Notes: a model not told the origin generated them from the sequence alone. Numbered from the stretch's first letter, positions 39,857-49,204 are shown. The stretch is DNA of 64,000 nucleotides from ZC4RG35 sp036375695 (GCA_036375695.1 DASVBU010000037.1:25796-89795); one strand, 5' to 3'. A program made the numbers and translations.

Positions 39857-40603
39857 TCAGAGCACGGCGTCGAGACCGACGTGGACGCCGCCGGCCAAGG
39901 CGCCAATCCGGCGCACGGCCAGGAGCGCACCCGATGCGAACGACTCGTAGCTGGTCGACATGTGGGTGATCGAGAGCAGCTCACCGGCGTTGGACATGGC
40001 CACCTCCTGGTGGGAGATGAGACCGGGCAGACGAATGGCGTGCACCCTGACGCCCTCCACCGACGCGCCTCTGGCTCCGGGAACCAATTCGGACCCGTGT
40101 TCAGACGACGACCCGCCGCCTTTCGACATGCCCATTGCCGTGGCCAGCGCGGTGCCCGACGGGGCGTCGGGCTTGGTCGAGTGATGGCGCTCGATGACCT
40201 CGGCCGCCTCGAAGTAGCGGGCCGCCTCGGCGGCAAACCTCATCATCAGGACCGCACCTATGGCGAAGTTGGGGACCACGAGACAGGGTGAGCCCTCACC
40301 CCACATCTCCCGAAGCCTCTCCAGCCGCTCCGGCGTGAAACCGGAGGTGCCGACCACCACTGCGGCACCTGTCGTCCGCCACGCCTCGAGATTGTCGAAG
40401 ACCACGTCCGGGTGGGCGGTTTCGACGACGACGTCGGAGGAGACTTCTTCGTATGACCGGGTGATGACGAGCCCGGCCATGGTCTGTCCCGCCCGATTCG
40501 GGTTGTAGAGGGCCGACAGCTCCAGGTCGTCGGCGGCCACTATGGCATCGATGATCGGGGTGGCGAGCTTCCCGCCGGCCCCGGACACGGCAACTCTGAT
40601 CAC
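39857..40603 (-). CDS. dapB: 4-hydroxy-tetrahydrodipicolinate reductase
   Basis: A 248-residue NAD(P)H enzyme of the lysine/diaminopimelate pathway. The nucleotide loop is VAVSGAGGKLATPI (last Gly of GxxGxxG replaced by Ala). The catalytic block is VIERHHSTKPDAPSGTALATAMG, with the conserved His and Lys. The end carries GLISHQEVAMSNAGELLSITHMSTSYESFASGALLAVRRI. The GTG start overlaps the upstream aminotransferase stop (GTGA). Diaminopimelate feeds peptidoglycan. No dapA neighbour is in the window, which is unusual for this gene in some actinobacteria. Confidence 0.93.
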   Translation of the reverse strand: MIRVAVSGAGGKLATPIIDAIVAADDLELSALYNPNRAGQTMAGLVITRSYEEVSSDVVVETAHPDVVFDNLEAWRTTGAAVVVGTSGFTPERLERLREMWGEGSPCLVVPNFAIGAVLMMRFAAEAARYFEAAEVIERHHSTKPDAPSGTALATAMGMSKGGGSSSEHGSELVPGARGASVEGVRVHAIRLPGLISHQEVAMSNAGELLSITHMSTSYESFASGALLAVRRIGALAGGVHVGLDAVL

Positions 40604-41910
40604 CTACGCGCCTCCGCCAGCGCCTCTTCGAACACCTGGAGGGTGGTGGCGACGTCCTCGTCGCTGTGGGCGGCGCACAAGAACCAGGGCTCGAGCGCGT
40701 CGGGACAGGGCATCACCCCGCGACGGATCATCCCGTAGACGATCCTCTCGTAGAGGTCCGAGTCGTGACGCGTGGCGTCACGGATGTCTTTGACCTCGCC
40801 TTCGCCGAGGAAGATGGAGAACATTGCGGGCAGGCCGAGGACGCAGCCGTCGACCCCCTGCGCCTCGAGGATCTGCCGGATCCCGTCCATGAGCATGGTG
40901 CCCATCTTCTCCACATGGGCAAGAGGCTCACCCGTGGAAAGCTGGGTGACGGTGGCATGGGCCGCCGCGGTCGAAATCCCGTTTCCGGCGTAGGTCCCGG
41001 CCTGGGCGATGCCGCCTTTGGACCACGCATCGAGGGCCCCACCGCGGGCGGCTATGGCAGCCACCGGGAACCCGTTGCCCATCGCCTTGGCGAAGGCCGC
41101 CATGTCCGGTGTCACACCGAAGTACTCCTGGGCGCCGCCGAAGGCGATCCGGAACCCGGTCTTGACCTCGTCGAAGATGAGCAGCGCCTCGTACTCGTCG
41201 CAGATCCGTCGCAGCCCCTCGAGGAACCCCGGTTGGGGCATGATCCCGAAGGCGTTGCCCAGCATCGGCTCGACTATCACCGCGGCGATCTCCTCGCTGT
41301 GGTGGCGGAACGCCCGGTCCACCGCCTCGAGATCGTTGTACGGGACGGTGCGCACGTAGGACCGGATCGCCTCGGGTATCCCCGAGCTCGCCTGGACGGC
41401 GATCGGCGCATAGCGGGAGCCGAAGGCCGCCGGGTCGATGCCGGCGGTGGAGAACAGGACGTAGTCGTGGACGCCGTGGTACTGGCCCTCGAACTTGAGG
41501 ACCACGTCCCGGCCGGTGTACGCCCGGGCGATCCGGATGGAATGCATCGTCGCCTCGGTGCCGGTGTTGGAGAAACGGATCCCCTCCGCCCACGGGATCG
41601 CCTGCCGCACGACCTCGGCGGCCTCGATCTCGCGGCGCTGAGTCATGGCGAAGGTGGTCCCGTCGGCGGCCGCATGGGCGACGGCCTCGACCACCTTGGG
41701 GTGGCCGTGACCGAGGATGACGGGACCGAAGCCGAGCTGGTAGTCGATGTACCGCTTCCCGTCCATGTCGTAGACATGGGCGCCCTCACCGCGGTCGATG
41801 ACCAGTGTGTCGTCCGGTCCCCAGTACCGGAACATGCTGGAGACACCATTGACCAGCGCAGCCTGACTCCGCCGGAACATCGCCGCAGTGCGGTCTCCCT
41901 GGAGACTCAT
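40600..41910 (-). CDS. class III aminotransferase, HemL-like
   Basis: A 436-residue PLP enzyme. It resembles glutamate-1-semialdehyde aminomutase: SNTGTEATMHSIRIARAYTGRDVVLKFEGQYHGVHD, then LLIFDEVKTGFR and the PLP lysine in AAFAKAMGNGFPVAAIA, with AGTYAGNGISTAAA. However, true HemL usually has a GTVGGG-like start and a haem gene setting. Here it is coupled to dapB and divergent from an aldehyde dehydrogenase, so an omega-aminotransferase acting on an amine or amino acid is also likely. GGAGG precedes the ATG. Confidence 0.85.
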   Translation of the reverse strand: MSLQGDRTAAMFRRSQAALVNGVSSMFRYWGPDDTLVIDRGEGAHVYDMDGKRYIDYQLGFGPVILGHGHPKVVEAVAHAAADGTTFAMTQRREIEAAEVVRQAIPWAEGIRFSNTGTEATMHSIRIARAYTGRDVVLKFEGQYHGVHDYVLFSTAGIDPAAFGSRYAPIAVQASSGIPEAIRSYVRTVPYNDLEAVDRAFRHHSEEIAAVIVEPMLGNAFGIMPQPGFLEGLRRICDEYEALLIFDEVKTGFRIAFGGAQEYFGVTPDMAAFAKAMGNGFPVAAIAARGGALDAWSKGGIAQAGTYAGNGISTAAAHATVTQLSTGEPLAHVEKMGTMLMDGIRQILEAQGVDGCVLGLPAMFSIFLGEGEVKDIRDATRHDSDLYERIVYGMIRRGVMPCPDALEPWFLCAAHSDEDVATTLQVFEEALAEARR

Positions 41911-41946
41911 GACCCTCCTTCAGGTGCCAGGCGAGGATACAGGGGC

Positions 41947-41952
41947 TACCTT
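41947..41952 (+). promoter_or_regulatory. leaderless-type -10 box of the aldehyde dehydrogenase
   Basis: TACCTT ends six bases before the ATG, with no ribosome site. Confidence 0.45.
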
Positions 41953-41958
41953 TCCGGC

Positions 41959-43398
41959 ATGGCGACAGATCTCGACCTCTTCATCGCCGGCGAGTGGACC
42001 CAGGGCACGGGAGACGGTCACTACGAAGTTCGCTCTCCGGTCACCGGGGAGCACATCTACAACGTTCCCAAGGCCTCCCGGGCGGACATCGATCGGGCCG
42101 TCGCCGCGGCGAGGAGGGCCACCGAGGAGATGCGGCACTGGACCGCGTTCGAGCGCGCCGAGATGTGCCTCCGCATCTACGAGCTGTGGCAGGAGAAGGT
42201 CGAGGAGGTCGCTCGCATCCTCACGCTGGAGCAGGGCAAGCCCTTCCAGGCCGAGGCTGTCGACGACGTCGCCGAGTCAGGCGACTACTTCCACATCGCG
42301 GCGGAGGACGTGAAGCGGCTCTCCGGCGAGGTCATCCCCACGACCGAGCGGACCCGTCGCATGTTCACCGTGCACCGTCCGGTGGGTGTATGGGCGGCGA
42401 TCACGCCGTGGAACTTCCCCGTGATGATCCCGATGGAGTATGTCGGCCCTGGCCTGGCCACCGGGAACGCCTTCATCGTCAAGCCACCGGAGTTCACCTG
42501 CTGGGCACTGCTCGAGATGGCCAAGGTGTTCGAAGAGGCGGGAGTGCCACCCGGTGCCATCAACGTAATCCCGGGAGCCGGGGAGATCGGCGAGAAACTG
42601 GTCACCCACCCCGGGATCGATGCCATCGGCTTCACCGGCTCGTCGGCCACCGGCGCCCGCATCGTCTCCCAGATGGGGCTCAAGCGGTCGATCATGGAGA
42701 TGTCGGGCAACGGCCCGACGATCGTCACCGGCGACGCCGACATCGAGAAGGCCGCCCAGGCCGCGGTCTACGGCGCCCATTACAACGCCGGCCAGGTCTG
42801 CGTTGCCACCGAGCGTCTCATCGTCCTCGACGAGGTCCACGACGAGTTCGTCGAGGCGGCCATGAAGGCGGCCGAGGAGGTGAGGCTGGGCGACCCGTTC
42901 GACGAGAACACGAACATGGGCCCGCTCAACAACGAGCCGACGGCTCAGAAGATGGACCGGCACATGGCCGACGCCAGGGAGCGTGGCGCCGAGGTGCTCA
43001 TGGGCGGCGGTCGAGCCTCGGGCTTCCCCACCGACCTCTATTACGAGTTCACCATCCTGGACAGGGTGCCGGAGGAGGCGATGGTGTCACAGGAGGAGTC
43101 GTTCGGCCCGGTGCTCCCGATCCTCACTGCTCGTGACGATGACGACGCCATCGGTGTCGCCAACCGGACCCGTCTCGGCCTGCAGGCGGCGGTGTTCACC
43201 AACGATCTCACCAAGGCCTTCTACTACGCCGACCGGATCCGCTCCGGGACGGTGATCGTCAACGACTCCACCGACACGTGGGAGACGTTCCAGCCGTTCG
43301 GCGGCGCAGCCGGCACGGACACGGGCTGGGGACGGCAGCGGATCCACGAGTTCACCGACCTGCAGACCATCGTCTTCAGCCTCAGAGACGAGATCTGA
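41959..43398 (+). CDS. aldehyde dehydrogenase family protein
   Basis: A 479-residue NAD(P)-dependent enzyme. ITPWNFPVMIP and the cofactor stretch are near 150-180; IGFTGSSATGARI is near 220. The general-base Glu lies in SIMEMSGNGPTIV and the catalytic Cys in YNAGQVCVATERLIV near 280. NDSTDTWETFQPFGGAAGTDTGWGR closes the fold. The SGN form (instead of GGK) is seen in several aminoaldehyde or succinate-semialdehyde-like dehydrogenases. The natural substrate is not fixed by sequence. It is divergent from the HemL-like aminotransferase, so transamination followed by oxidation is plausible. Confidence 0.93.
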   Translation: MATDLDLFIAGEWTQGTGDGHYEVRSPVTGEHIYNVPKASRADIDRAVAAARRATEEMRHWTAFERAEMCLRIYELWQEKVEEVARILTLEQGKPFQAEAVDDVAESGDYFHIAAEDVKRLSGEVIPTTERTRRMFTVHRPVGVWAAITPWNFPVMIPMEYVGPGLATGNAFIVKPPEFTCWALLEMAKVFEEAGVPPGAINVIPGAGEIGEKLVTHPGIDAIGFTGSSATGARIVSQMGLKRSIMEMSGNGPTIVTGDADIEKAAQAAVYGAHYNAGQVCVATERLIVLDEVHDEFVEAAMKAAEEVRLGDPFDENTNMGPLNNEPTAQKMDRHMADARERGAEVLMGGGRASGFPTDLYYEFTILDRVPEEAMVSQEESFGPVLPILTARDDDDAIGVANRTRLGLQAAVFTNDLTKAFYYADRIRSGTVIVNDSTDTWETFQPFGGAAGTDTGWGRQRIHEFTDLQTIVFSLRDEI

Positions 43399-43415
43399 CA
43401 ATTCCACAGAAATGT

Positions 43416-43444
43416 TTGCAAAGGACTCTTTGTAGTCCTATCCT
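43416..43444 (+). promoter_or_regulatory. candidate ArsR operator with -10 box
   Basis: TTGCAAAG-GACT-CTTTGTAG is an imperfect 8-4-8 palindrome (43416-43435); GGACT/AGTCC forms an overlapping smaller one. TATCCT (43439-43444) ends six bases before the GTG of the ArsR-type gene, so a bound repressor would block its own promoter. Confidence 0.6.
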
Positions 43445-43450
43445 CCACGG

Positions 43451-44035
43451 GTGACCTCGGCAAAACCCACCCAGAGCTCTCAGGAACTGATCCTCGACGC
43501 CACGTCGATGCGGGTCATCGCCCATCCGGTGCGTCTCCGCATCATGGGGATCCTTCGCAAGATGGGTCCACAGAACTCGACGACCCTGGCCGAGCGGCTC
43601 GGACTGAACACAGGGGCCACCAGCTACCACCTCCGCCAGCTGGCGGAACACGGGATGATCGTCGAGGACACCGAGCGCGGCACTGGTCGGGAGCGGTGGT
43701 GGAGGATCCCGACCCGATCGACCCGGCTTCACACCGCCGACCTCGATGCCGAGGGCCTGGAGGAGTCCGCCAACTACCTGCATGCACTCGCCCTGGTCTA
43801 CGCCGAGCAGATGCAGCGGGCGGTGGGGACGCTGGTCGCCGAGCCGCCCGAGTGGCGGCAGGCGAGCACTTTCAGCGACTACGGCCTTCGGTTGACCGTG
43901 GACGAAGCCCGGCAACTGATGGCCGATCTTCGGGACCTGTTCGCCCGCTACCGGGCTCACGACGCCGAGGACCCGCCGGAGGACGCCCACATGTATCACG
44001 TCCAGATCCAGGCGTTCCGCCTGGAAGGCTTCTGA
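43451..44035 (+). CDS. ArsR-family winged-helix regulator
   Basis: A 194-residue regulator. The winged helix covers 18-95: ATSMRVIAHPVRLRIMGILRKMGPQNSTTLAERLGLNTGATSYHLRQLAEHGMIVEDTERGTGRERWWRI. The C-terminal half is helical (YLHALALVYAEQMQRAVGTL, TVDEARQLMADLRDLFARY), likely for dimerisation or ligand binding. No clear metal-binding cysteines, so it is not a classical metal sensor. The GTG start follows a visible palindrome. The TGATG overlap couples it to the MFS gene, which is probably its target. Confidence 0.9.
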   Translation: MTSAKPTQSSQELILDATSMRVIAHPVRLRIMGILRKMGPQNSTTLAERLGLNTGATSYHLRQLAEHGMIVEDTERGTGRERWWRIPTRSTRLHTADLDAEGLEESANYLHALALVYAEQMQRAVGTLVAEPPEWRQASTFSDYGLRLTVDEARQLMADLRDLFARYRAHDAEDPPEDAHMYHVQIQAFRLEGF

Positions 44036-45255
44036 TGCGGCGATGGCGTGAACTCACGGCCCTCCTCGGCGCCAATGGTGCGTCCTGGACGGGCAGCCGA
44101 ATCTCGGGCATCGCCGTCCCGTGGTTCGTTCTCACCACGACCGGCAGCGCCGTCCAGACCGGCATCGTGGTCGCCGCCCAGATGGGCCCGTATGTGATCG
44201 CCCAGGCCCTGTCCGGGCCATTCATCGATCGGGTCGGGCCGAAGAGGGTCGTGATGATCGCCGACCTGATCGTGGCGGCCGGCGTCGCCCTGATCCCGCT
44301 GCTGTACGGGATGGACCTCTTGACCTTCCCCCTGCTTCTCGTGCTCCTCGCCCTCATCGGCGCAGCCGATGGTCCCTCCAACTCGGCCAAGGGCGTCTTC
44401 GTCCCGGAGGTGGCGACGAGGGCCTCCGTGCCCTTGGAGCGTGTCACCGGCCTGCTCGGTGTCGTGGAGCGGACCGCCACCGTGGTTGGGCCGGCCGTCG
44501 CCGGCTTCCTGGTGGCAGCGTGGGGCGCCGCCGCCTCCCTCTGGATCACCGCAGGTCTCGAGCTCCTCGGTGGCGCGCTGGTGGCGACCTTCCTGCCTCG
44601 CCGAGAGCGCAGCGACGAACGCGAGGGGTACTTCCAGGAACTCCGGGCGGGAGGGTCCTTTCTCAAGAGGGACCGGCTCCTCATGTCGATGTACGGGATG
44701 ATCACGGTCACCAACCTCATCGACACGGGAGTGTTCTCCGTGATGCTGCCGGTCTGGGCCCAGCAGACCGGTTATGGCCCGACGGCGATCGGCCTGCTTG
44801 CGAGCTCTCTCGCCGCCTGTGCCATCGTCTCCTCCCTGGCGGCATCGGCCTTCGGCGAGCGCATCCCCCGACGCCCGGCCTACCTCCTCGGCTTCATCCT
44901 CGGTGGTGTTCCCCGATTCGTCATCCTGGCGCTCACGGTGCCGCTCACGTGGGTGGTGGTCGTCCATGGGCTGACCGGCTTCGCCACCGGTTTCCTCAAC
45001 CCGATCATCGGGGCCATCCTCTTCGAACGGGTCCCGGCCGAACTGCTGGGCCGGGTGAGGACCCTGGGGGGCTCCCTGGCGTGGGCGGGCATTCCCTTCG
45101 GCGGTGTCATCGCCGGTGCGCTGATAACGGCGATCGGCCTCTCCCCCGCCTTCCTGGTCTTCGGCTTCGTCCATTTGATGGCCGTGGTGGCTCCCTCTTT
45201 ACGCCCCGAGTGGCGGGAGATGAGTCGACCCGCGACCGCGGTTGGCGATGTCTGA
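44035..45255 (+). CDS. MFS transporter
   Basis: A 406-residue major facilitator with about 12 spans. The loop 2-3 motif is QALSGPFIDRVGPKRVVMIADLIVAAG, and the mid-protein charged loop is PRRERSDEREGYFQELRAGGSFLKRDR. It is of the MFS_3-like (enterobactin exporter EntS-like) group common with ArsR-type partners. The substrate is unknown; efflux of a drug or siderophore-like compound is inferred. It is in overlap with the ArsR-type gene. Confidence 0.9.
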   Translation: MRRWRELTALLGANGASWTGSRISGIAVPWFVLTTTGSAVQTGIVVAAQMGPYVIAQALSGPFIDRVGPKRVVMIADLIVAAGVALIPLLYGMDLLTFPLLLVLLALIGAADGPSNSAKGVFVPEVATRASVPLERVTGLLGVVERTATVVGPAVAGFLVAAWGAAASLWITAGLELLGGALVATFLPRRERSDEREGYFQELRAGGSFLKRDRLLMSMYGMITVTNLIDTGVFSVMLPVWAQQTGYGPTAIGLLASSLAACAIVSSLAASAFGERIPRRPAYLLGFILGGVPRFVILALTVPLTWVVVVHGLTGFATGFLNPIIGAILFERVPAELLGRVRTLGGSLAWAGIPFGGVIAGALITAIGLSPAFLVFGFVHLMAVVAPSLRPEWREMSRPATAVGDV

Positions 45256-45278
45256 CGTAATTTGTCGGTGCCCGTTGT

Positions 45279-45284
45279 TACGTT
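45279..45284 (+). promoter_or_regulatory. leaderless-type -10 box of the HNH gene
   Basis: TACGTT ends six bases before the ATG, with no ribosome site. Confidence 0.5.
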
Positions 45285-45290
45285 CGAAAC

Positions 45291-46628
45291 ATGATCGACC
45301 CGATCGGTCTCACCGACGAAGAGCTCCGCAAGGAGGATGAGCACGCCGTCCGCGTGACCGCCGGCGCACTCGCCGAACCCGCTCCCGAGCCGACGTCACC
45401 CGAGTGGGCACGTCCAGAAGGGCGCCGGGACAGTATGCCGTCGGACCTGGAAAAGGCTCCCTCCCGGACCGCCCTCGCCATGATGGTCCTGACCACCGAT
45501 CCATCGCAGATCTCGGCGTACGACCTCGTGCATCTGCTGCGGGCGGCCGACCGTCTCGCCTCCATCGCCCAGTCCGTCCGCTCCCGGATCGTGAGCCAAA
45601 TCTCCCGTGTCTACGGTGACCCGGAATCGGCAGCGGCCGAGATCGCCGCAGCTCTCCAGCTGACACGGGCCGCGTCGAGGGCCGACGTCGAGTTTGCAGA
45701 GGGGTTGAATCGCCACCGTCTCGTGGCGCAACTGCTGGCGCGTGGCGATGTCGACATCCGCCGCGCGAGAGTCCTTCTCGACGCCGTCCAGGGCCTCGAT
45801 CAGCAAACCGCGGAACGAGCCCTGCATCGGGTCGGGCCTCATGCGCCGTCTCTGACCACAGGCCAGCTTCGGGCCAGGCTTTCACGAATCTGCCTCGAGC
45901 TCGATCCCCAATCCGCGAGGGACCGGTACGACGCGGCGATCGAGTTGCGCCGTGTCGTCCTGTCGGCCAATCCGGACACAACCGCCAACCTGATGGGATA
46001 CGACCTGCCGGCCGACCTGGCCGCCGCAGCCGCCAAACGCATCGACTGGCTCGCACGCAGGGCCAAGACCAAAGACGATCCGCGCACCCTCGATCAGGTC
46101 CGGGCCGACGTCTTCCTGGACCTGCTCACCGGCCGGTGCCAGACCTCGAGCCGGTCGGCGCCGTCCGGTCAAGTCGACATCGTCGCCGACATCCAGACCC
46201 TCAGCGGCGAGAGCGAGACGCCGGGTCACATCCCGGGATACGGGCCGGTCATCGCCGAGGTCACGCGCAACGTGGTCGATCGTCAGATCGGCTCCCGATG
46301 GGAGTACATCGTCACCGATCAGGGCCAGCCCATCGCCACCGGCACGATCCGGCGGAGACCGACGGTGGCCATGAAACGCCACCTCCGGGCTCGGCACCCC
46401 ACTTGTGTTTGGCCGGGCTGCCGGATGCCGGCACGACAGTCAGACCTCGATCACCGCACACCCTGGTCGAGAGGTGGACCGACCACGCTGCGCAACCTGG
46501 CGCCACTTTGCGACTTCCATCACAACCTCCTCGACAAGGGGTGGAGGTACGAGCCGACGCCCGAAGGCGGGTTCAGATTCGTCAGCCCGCTCGGCCACAC
46601 CTACATCTCGAGTGGCCACTCTCCGTAG
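45291..46628 (+). CDS. DUF222/HNH endonuclease-domain protein
   Basis: A 445-residue protein. The DUF222 helical domain covers about 70-300 (DLVHLLRAADRLASIAQSVRSRIVSQ, QLTRAASRADVEFAEGLNRHRLVAQLLARGDVDIRRARVLLDAV). The C-terminal HNH nuclease is ARHPTCVWPGCRMPARQSDLDHRTPWSRGGPTTLRNLAPLCDFHHNLLDKGW (365-417), with Cys pairs and the HH/N/H catalytic set. This architecture is very abundant in actinobacteria and is partly linked to the 13E12 repeat family. A mobile origin is suspected for some members; no flanking repeats are seen here. Confidence 0.93.
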   Translation: MIDPIGLTDEELRKEDEHAVRVTAGALAEPAPEPTSPEWARPEGRRDSMPSDLEKAPSRTALAMMVLTTDPSQISAYDLVHLLRAADRLASIAQSVRSRIVSQISRVYGDPESAAAEIAAALQLTRAASRADVEFAEGLNRHRLVAQLLARGDVDIRRARVLLDAVQGLDQQTAERALHRVGPHAPSLTTGQLRARLSRICLELDPQSARDRYDAAIELRRVVLSANPDTTANLMGYDLPADLAAAAAKRIDWLARRAKTKDDPRTLDQVRADVFLDLLTGRCQTSSRSAPSGQVDIVADIQTLSGESETPGHIPGYGPVIAEVTRNVVDRQIGSRWEYIVTDQGQPIATGTIRRRPTVAMKRHLRARHPTCVWPGCRMPARQSDLDHRTPWSRGGPTTLRNLAPLCDFHHNLLDKGWRYEPTPEGGFRFVSPLGHTYISSGHSP

Positions 46629-46649
46629 TGGGGATTCGAGCGAAGGGTG

Positions 46650-46865
46650 CTAGTGCTCCTTGGACATCGAGATGGCGACGCCGGCGAACCCACCGCCGAA
46701 CACGCCGAACAGGGTGCCGGGGAGCAAAGCTGCACCCAGGGCACCAAGGAGGTCCATGTCCCCCTGTGCCCAGAAGAGGATGGTCATCAGGACGAGACCG
46801 ACGGGTATCCCGAACAGGATGCCCCTCGTGACGTTGTGTCCCATCGAATCGGATGCGTCCGCCAT
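46650..46865 (-). CDS. small two-span membrane protein
   Basis: A 71-residue protein, MADASDSMGHNVTRGILFGIPVGLVLMTILF..., with two hydrophobic segments (about 16-33 and 40-63), the second Gly-rich (LLPGTLFGVFGGGFAGVAI). No family is recognised. It lies eight bases behind the MFS gene on the same strand and is convergent with the HNH gene. Confidence 0.65.
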   Translation of the reverse strand: MADASDSMGHNVTRGILFGIPVGLVLMTILFWAQGDMDLLGALGAALLPGTLFGVFGGGFAGVAISMSKEH

Positions 46866-46873
46866 TTCGACCC

Positions 46874-48148
46874 TCACCCTAGTTGCGCCTGCTCGACTTC
46901 CTTTCCACTGGTCTCGTCTGCGGACAAGGCGAGCCTGCGAACCCTGAGCACGAACGGCAGCTGCACCAAGGCGGTGACGCCGGCCACGACATAGCCCACC
47001 GACAGGGACCACACGTCCGCCACCCGACCCAGCACCGGCTGTGCCACCACCCCACCGGCCGAGCCCATCAGCGATGCGAAAGACAGCACCGTCGCCCTCT
47101 GCTTGGAGGGAATCACGGCGTTGAGATATGCCTGCCGCATCGGCGTGGCCACCGCGCTGAACATCGAAACCAACACGAGGAGCACGACGGCGACCCAGAA
47201 CCCCGACGGCGTCGGGAGCAAGTCCGCCGCCCCGACCAGGATCAGCCCCGTACCGGCTATGACGATGTTGAGCAACAGAACCGAAGTCCGGCGCTGGAAG
47301 CGCTTGGCGAAGAAGCCCACGCTCGAACCTCCCACCATCGAGGACACGGCGAAGGTGGCGGCCGCGATCCCGGCGACGTACACGACCGACGGGTCACCGA
47401 TGAGTTCGAGCAGGTATGGCTGGAAGGCGTAGAAGACCCAGATGAAGATGCCGTCGGCGAACAGCGCGGCGAGCATGAACAGACGCACCGGCGGGTTCTT
47501 GATCCCGTGCTCGATCGAGGCTTTGAGCACCGTCCGCACCTCGTGTGCAACCGAGCCGTTCCGCTCCGGTGTGAACCCGATGTCCCGCATCATCAAGAAG
47601 GCGGTGATGATGACCGCAACCAGGGCGCCCGACCGGAAGAGATAGGGCAATGCCATGTTCACCTGACCGAGGAAACCGCCCGACACGGTCCCGACGAGCA
47701 TGGCCGCGCCCATGACGATCTGACCCTTCCCGAAGACCCGATCGACGCCACCTTTGAACCCGGTTGCATCCAGGGCATCGACCAACCAGGCCTCCGTGGC
47801 ACCAGTGAAGAATGTGAACCCGAGACCGATGAGGGCGGACACCAGGATCCAGAGGATGATCCCGCCCTGGATCTGCCACAGCCCCAGATAGGCGAGGGTG
47901 CTTATCAGCAGCGTGACGGCACCGAGGATGAAGGACGTCCGCCGCCCCATGGTGTCGGCCACCACCCCCGTCGGAACCTCGAAGATCACCATGCCCGCGG
48001 TGAACGCGGCGTTGGCCACGAATGCCTCGGTGAGACTCAGCCCTGCGTCGAGCAGGAAGAGGGTGTTGACGCCCCAGATGAACGAGGCCGCAAGCGTCTG
48101 CAGAGAGGTGAGGACGAGGTATGTGGTGACGATGCGGCGTGAGGTCAT
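46874..48148 (-). CDS. MFS transporter
   Basis: A 424-residue major facilitator with 12 predicted spans. The signature loop 2-3 reads FEVPTGVVADTMGRRTSFILG, typical of the drug-efflux-like MFS group. A central charged loop is IGFTPERNGSVAHEVRTVLKASIEHGIKN. The ATG at 48148 was chosen because it opens the first span (IVTTYLVLTSLQTLAASFIWG). It is unrelated in detail to the MFS at 44035. The substrate is unknown. It shares a divergent region with the ureohydrolase. Confidence 0.88.
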   Translation of the reverse strand: MTSRRIVTTYLVLTSLQTLAASFIWGVNTLFLLDAGLSLTEAFVANAAFTAGMVIFEVPTGVVADTMGRRTSFILGAVTLLISTLAYLGLWQIQGGIILWILVSALIGLGFTFFTGATEAWLVDALDATGFKGGVDRVFGKGQIVMGAAMLVGTVSGGFLGQVNMALPYLFRSGALVAVIITAFLMMRDIGFTPERNGSVAHEVRTVLKASIEHGIKNPPVRLFMLAALFADGIFIWVFYAFQPYLLELIGDPSVVYVAGIAAATFAVSSMVGGSSVGFFAKRFQRRTSVLLLNIVIAGTGLILVGAADLLPTPSGFWVAVVLLVLVSMFSAVATPMRQAYLNAVIPSKQRATVLSFASLMGSAGGVVAQPVLGRVADVWSLSVGYVVAGVTALVQLPFVLRVRRLALSADETSGKEVEQAQLG

Positions 48149-48181
48149 GACGCGAAGGCTCCGGTTAGCGTAGGTGAGGAG

Positions 48182-49192
48182 ATGTACATCCCCTATGAAC
48201 AACGAAAGAACGAGATTCCTTTCGCTTCTGCGGAGTACATCTCGTTCGCGGCCAGATCCTCGTTTCTCGGCGTCCCTGCAGTGACTCCCGACGCCCTCGG
48301 CGACGGCGACGTCGTCATCGTCGGGGCGCCATTCGACTGGGGTACTTCATACCGCCCCGGGGCTCGTTTCGGGCCCTCCGCCATTCGCAGTGCCGACTAC
48401 GGAGCGATGGACGGGTTCCGGCCCCATCTGCCCACCGGCATCGATCCGCTCGGGCTGCTCGGTGTGGTCGATATCGGTGACGTCCACGTCCGACCTGGCG
48501 ACGTCGACGGTTCCATCTCCCGAATCGCCGACGTGGTCGAGTCCATCGCCGCGGCCGGCAAGGTCCCCATCATCCTGGGCGGGGATCACACCATCACCTG
48601 GCCCGACGCCCTCGGAATCGCCCGCGTCCACGGCTTCGGAGAGTTCGGGCTCATCCATTTCGACGCCCACGCTGACACCGGGTACTCCCAGAACGGCTCC
48701 CTCCACGGCCACGGTACGCCGATGCGCCGGCTCATCGAGTCGGGAGCGGTCCCCGGCCACCGTTTCGTCCAGATCGGTCTGCGCGGGTACTGGCCCGAGC
48801 CGGAGGTCATGGAGTGGATGAGGGAGCAGAAGATGCGCTGTTTCCTCATGGACGACATCGTCGATCGAGGTCTCGACGAGGTGGTCGACGAGGCGGTGGA
48901 GTACTCGCTCGCCGGTGGGGCCAAGGGGGTGTTCATCTCGGTGGACATCGACGTCGTCGACCCGGGTCTCGCCCCGGGCACCGGCACCCCGGAGCCCGGC
49001 GGGCTGACGTCCCGGCAGCTCCTCGACACGGTGCGTCGGCTCGCCAGGGACCTGACGGTCCTCGGGGCCGACGTGGTGGAGCTCTCCCCGGCATACGACG
49101 GACCCGGGGAGCAGACCGCCTACCTGGCCAACCGGGTGGTGCTGGAGGTCCTCAACGGGATGGCCGAGAGGAAGGTGAGCCAGGATCGATAG
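48182..49192 (+). CDS. ureohydrolase (agmatinase/arginase family)
   Basis: A 336-residue manganese enzyme that releases urea from a guanidine compound. Metal-binding motifs: ILGGDHTITWP, LIHFDAHADTGYS, and ISVDIDVVDPGLAPGTGTPEPGGLTSRQLL. The layout is closest to agmatinase-type (SpeB) enzymes, giving putrescine, but guanidinobutyrase or similar cannot be excluded. The N-terminal 40 residues (MYIPYEQRKNEIPFASAEY) are not typical of SpeB. TAGCGT lies ten bases before the ATG and a GAGGAG touches it. Aminotransferases and an aldehyde dehydrogenase nearby fit onward polyamine use. Confidence 0.9.
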   Translation: MYIPYEQRKNEIPFASAEYISFAARSSFLGVPAVTPDALGDGDVVIVGAPFDWGTSYRPGARFGPSAIRSADYGAMDGFRPHLPTGIDPLGLLGVVDIGDVHVRPGDVDGSISRIADVVESIAAAGKVPIILGGDHTITWPDALGIARVHGFGEFGLIHFDAHADTGYSQNGSLHGHGTPMRRLIESGAVPGHRFVQIGLRGYWPEPEVMEWMREQKMRCFLMDDIVDRGLDEVVDEAVEYSLAGGAKGVFISVDIDVVDPGLAPGTGTPEPGGLTSRQLLDTVRRLARDLTVLGADVVELSPAYDGPGEQTAYLANRVVLEVLNGMAERKVSQDR

Positions 49193-49204
49193 TCCGCCGC
49201 GGGA

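Noticed and set aside
40600..41910. firm call of hemL for the aminotransferase
   Set aside because: The fold fits, but no haem genes are near, and the neighbours suggest amine metabolism; only 'HemL-like' is supported.
45291..46628. mobile element around the DUF222/HNH gene
   Set aside because: No flanking direct or inverted repeats, integrase or transposase; composition matches its neighbours.
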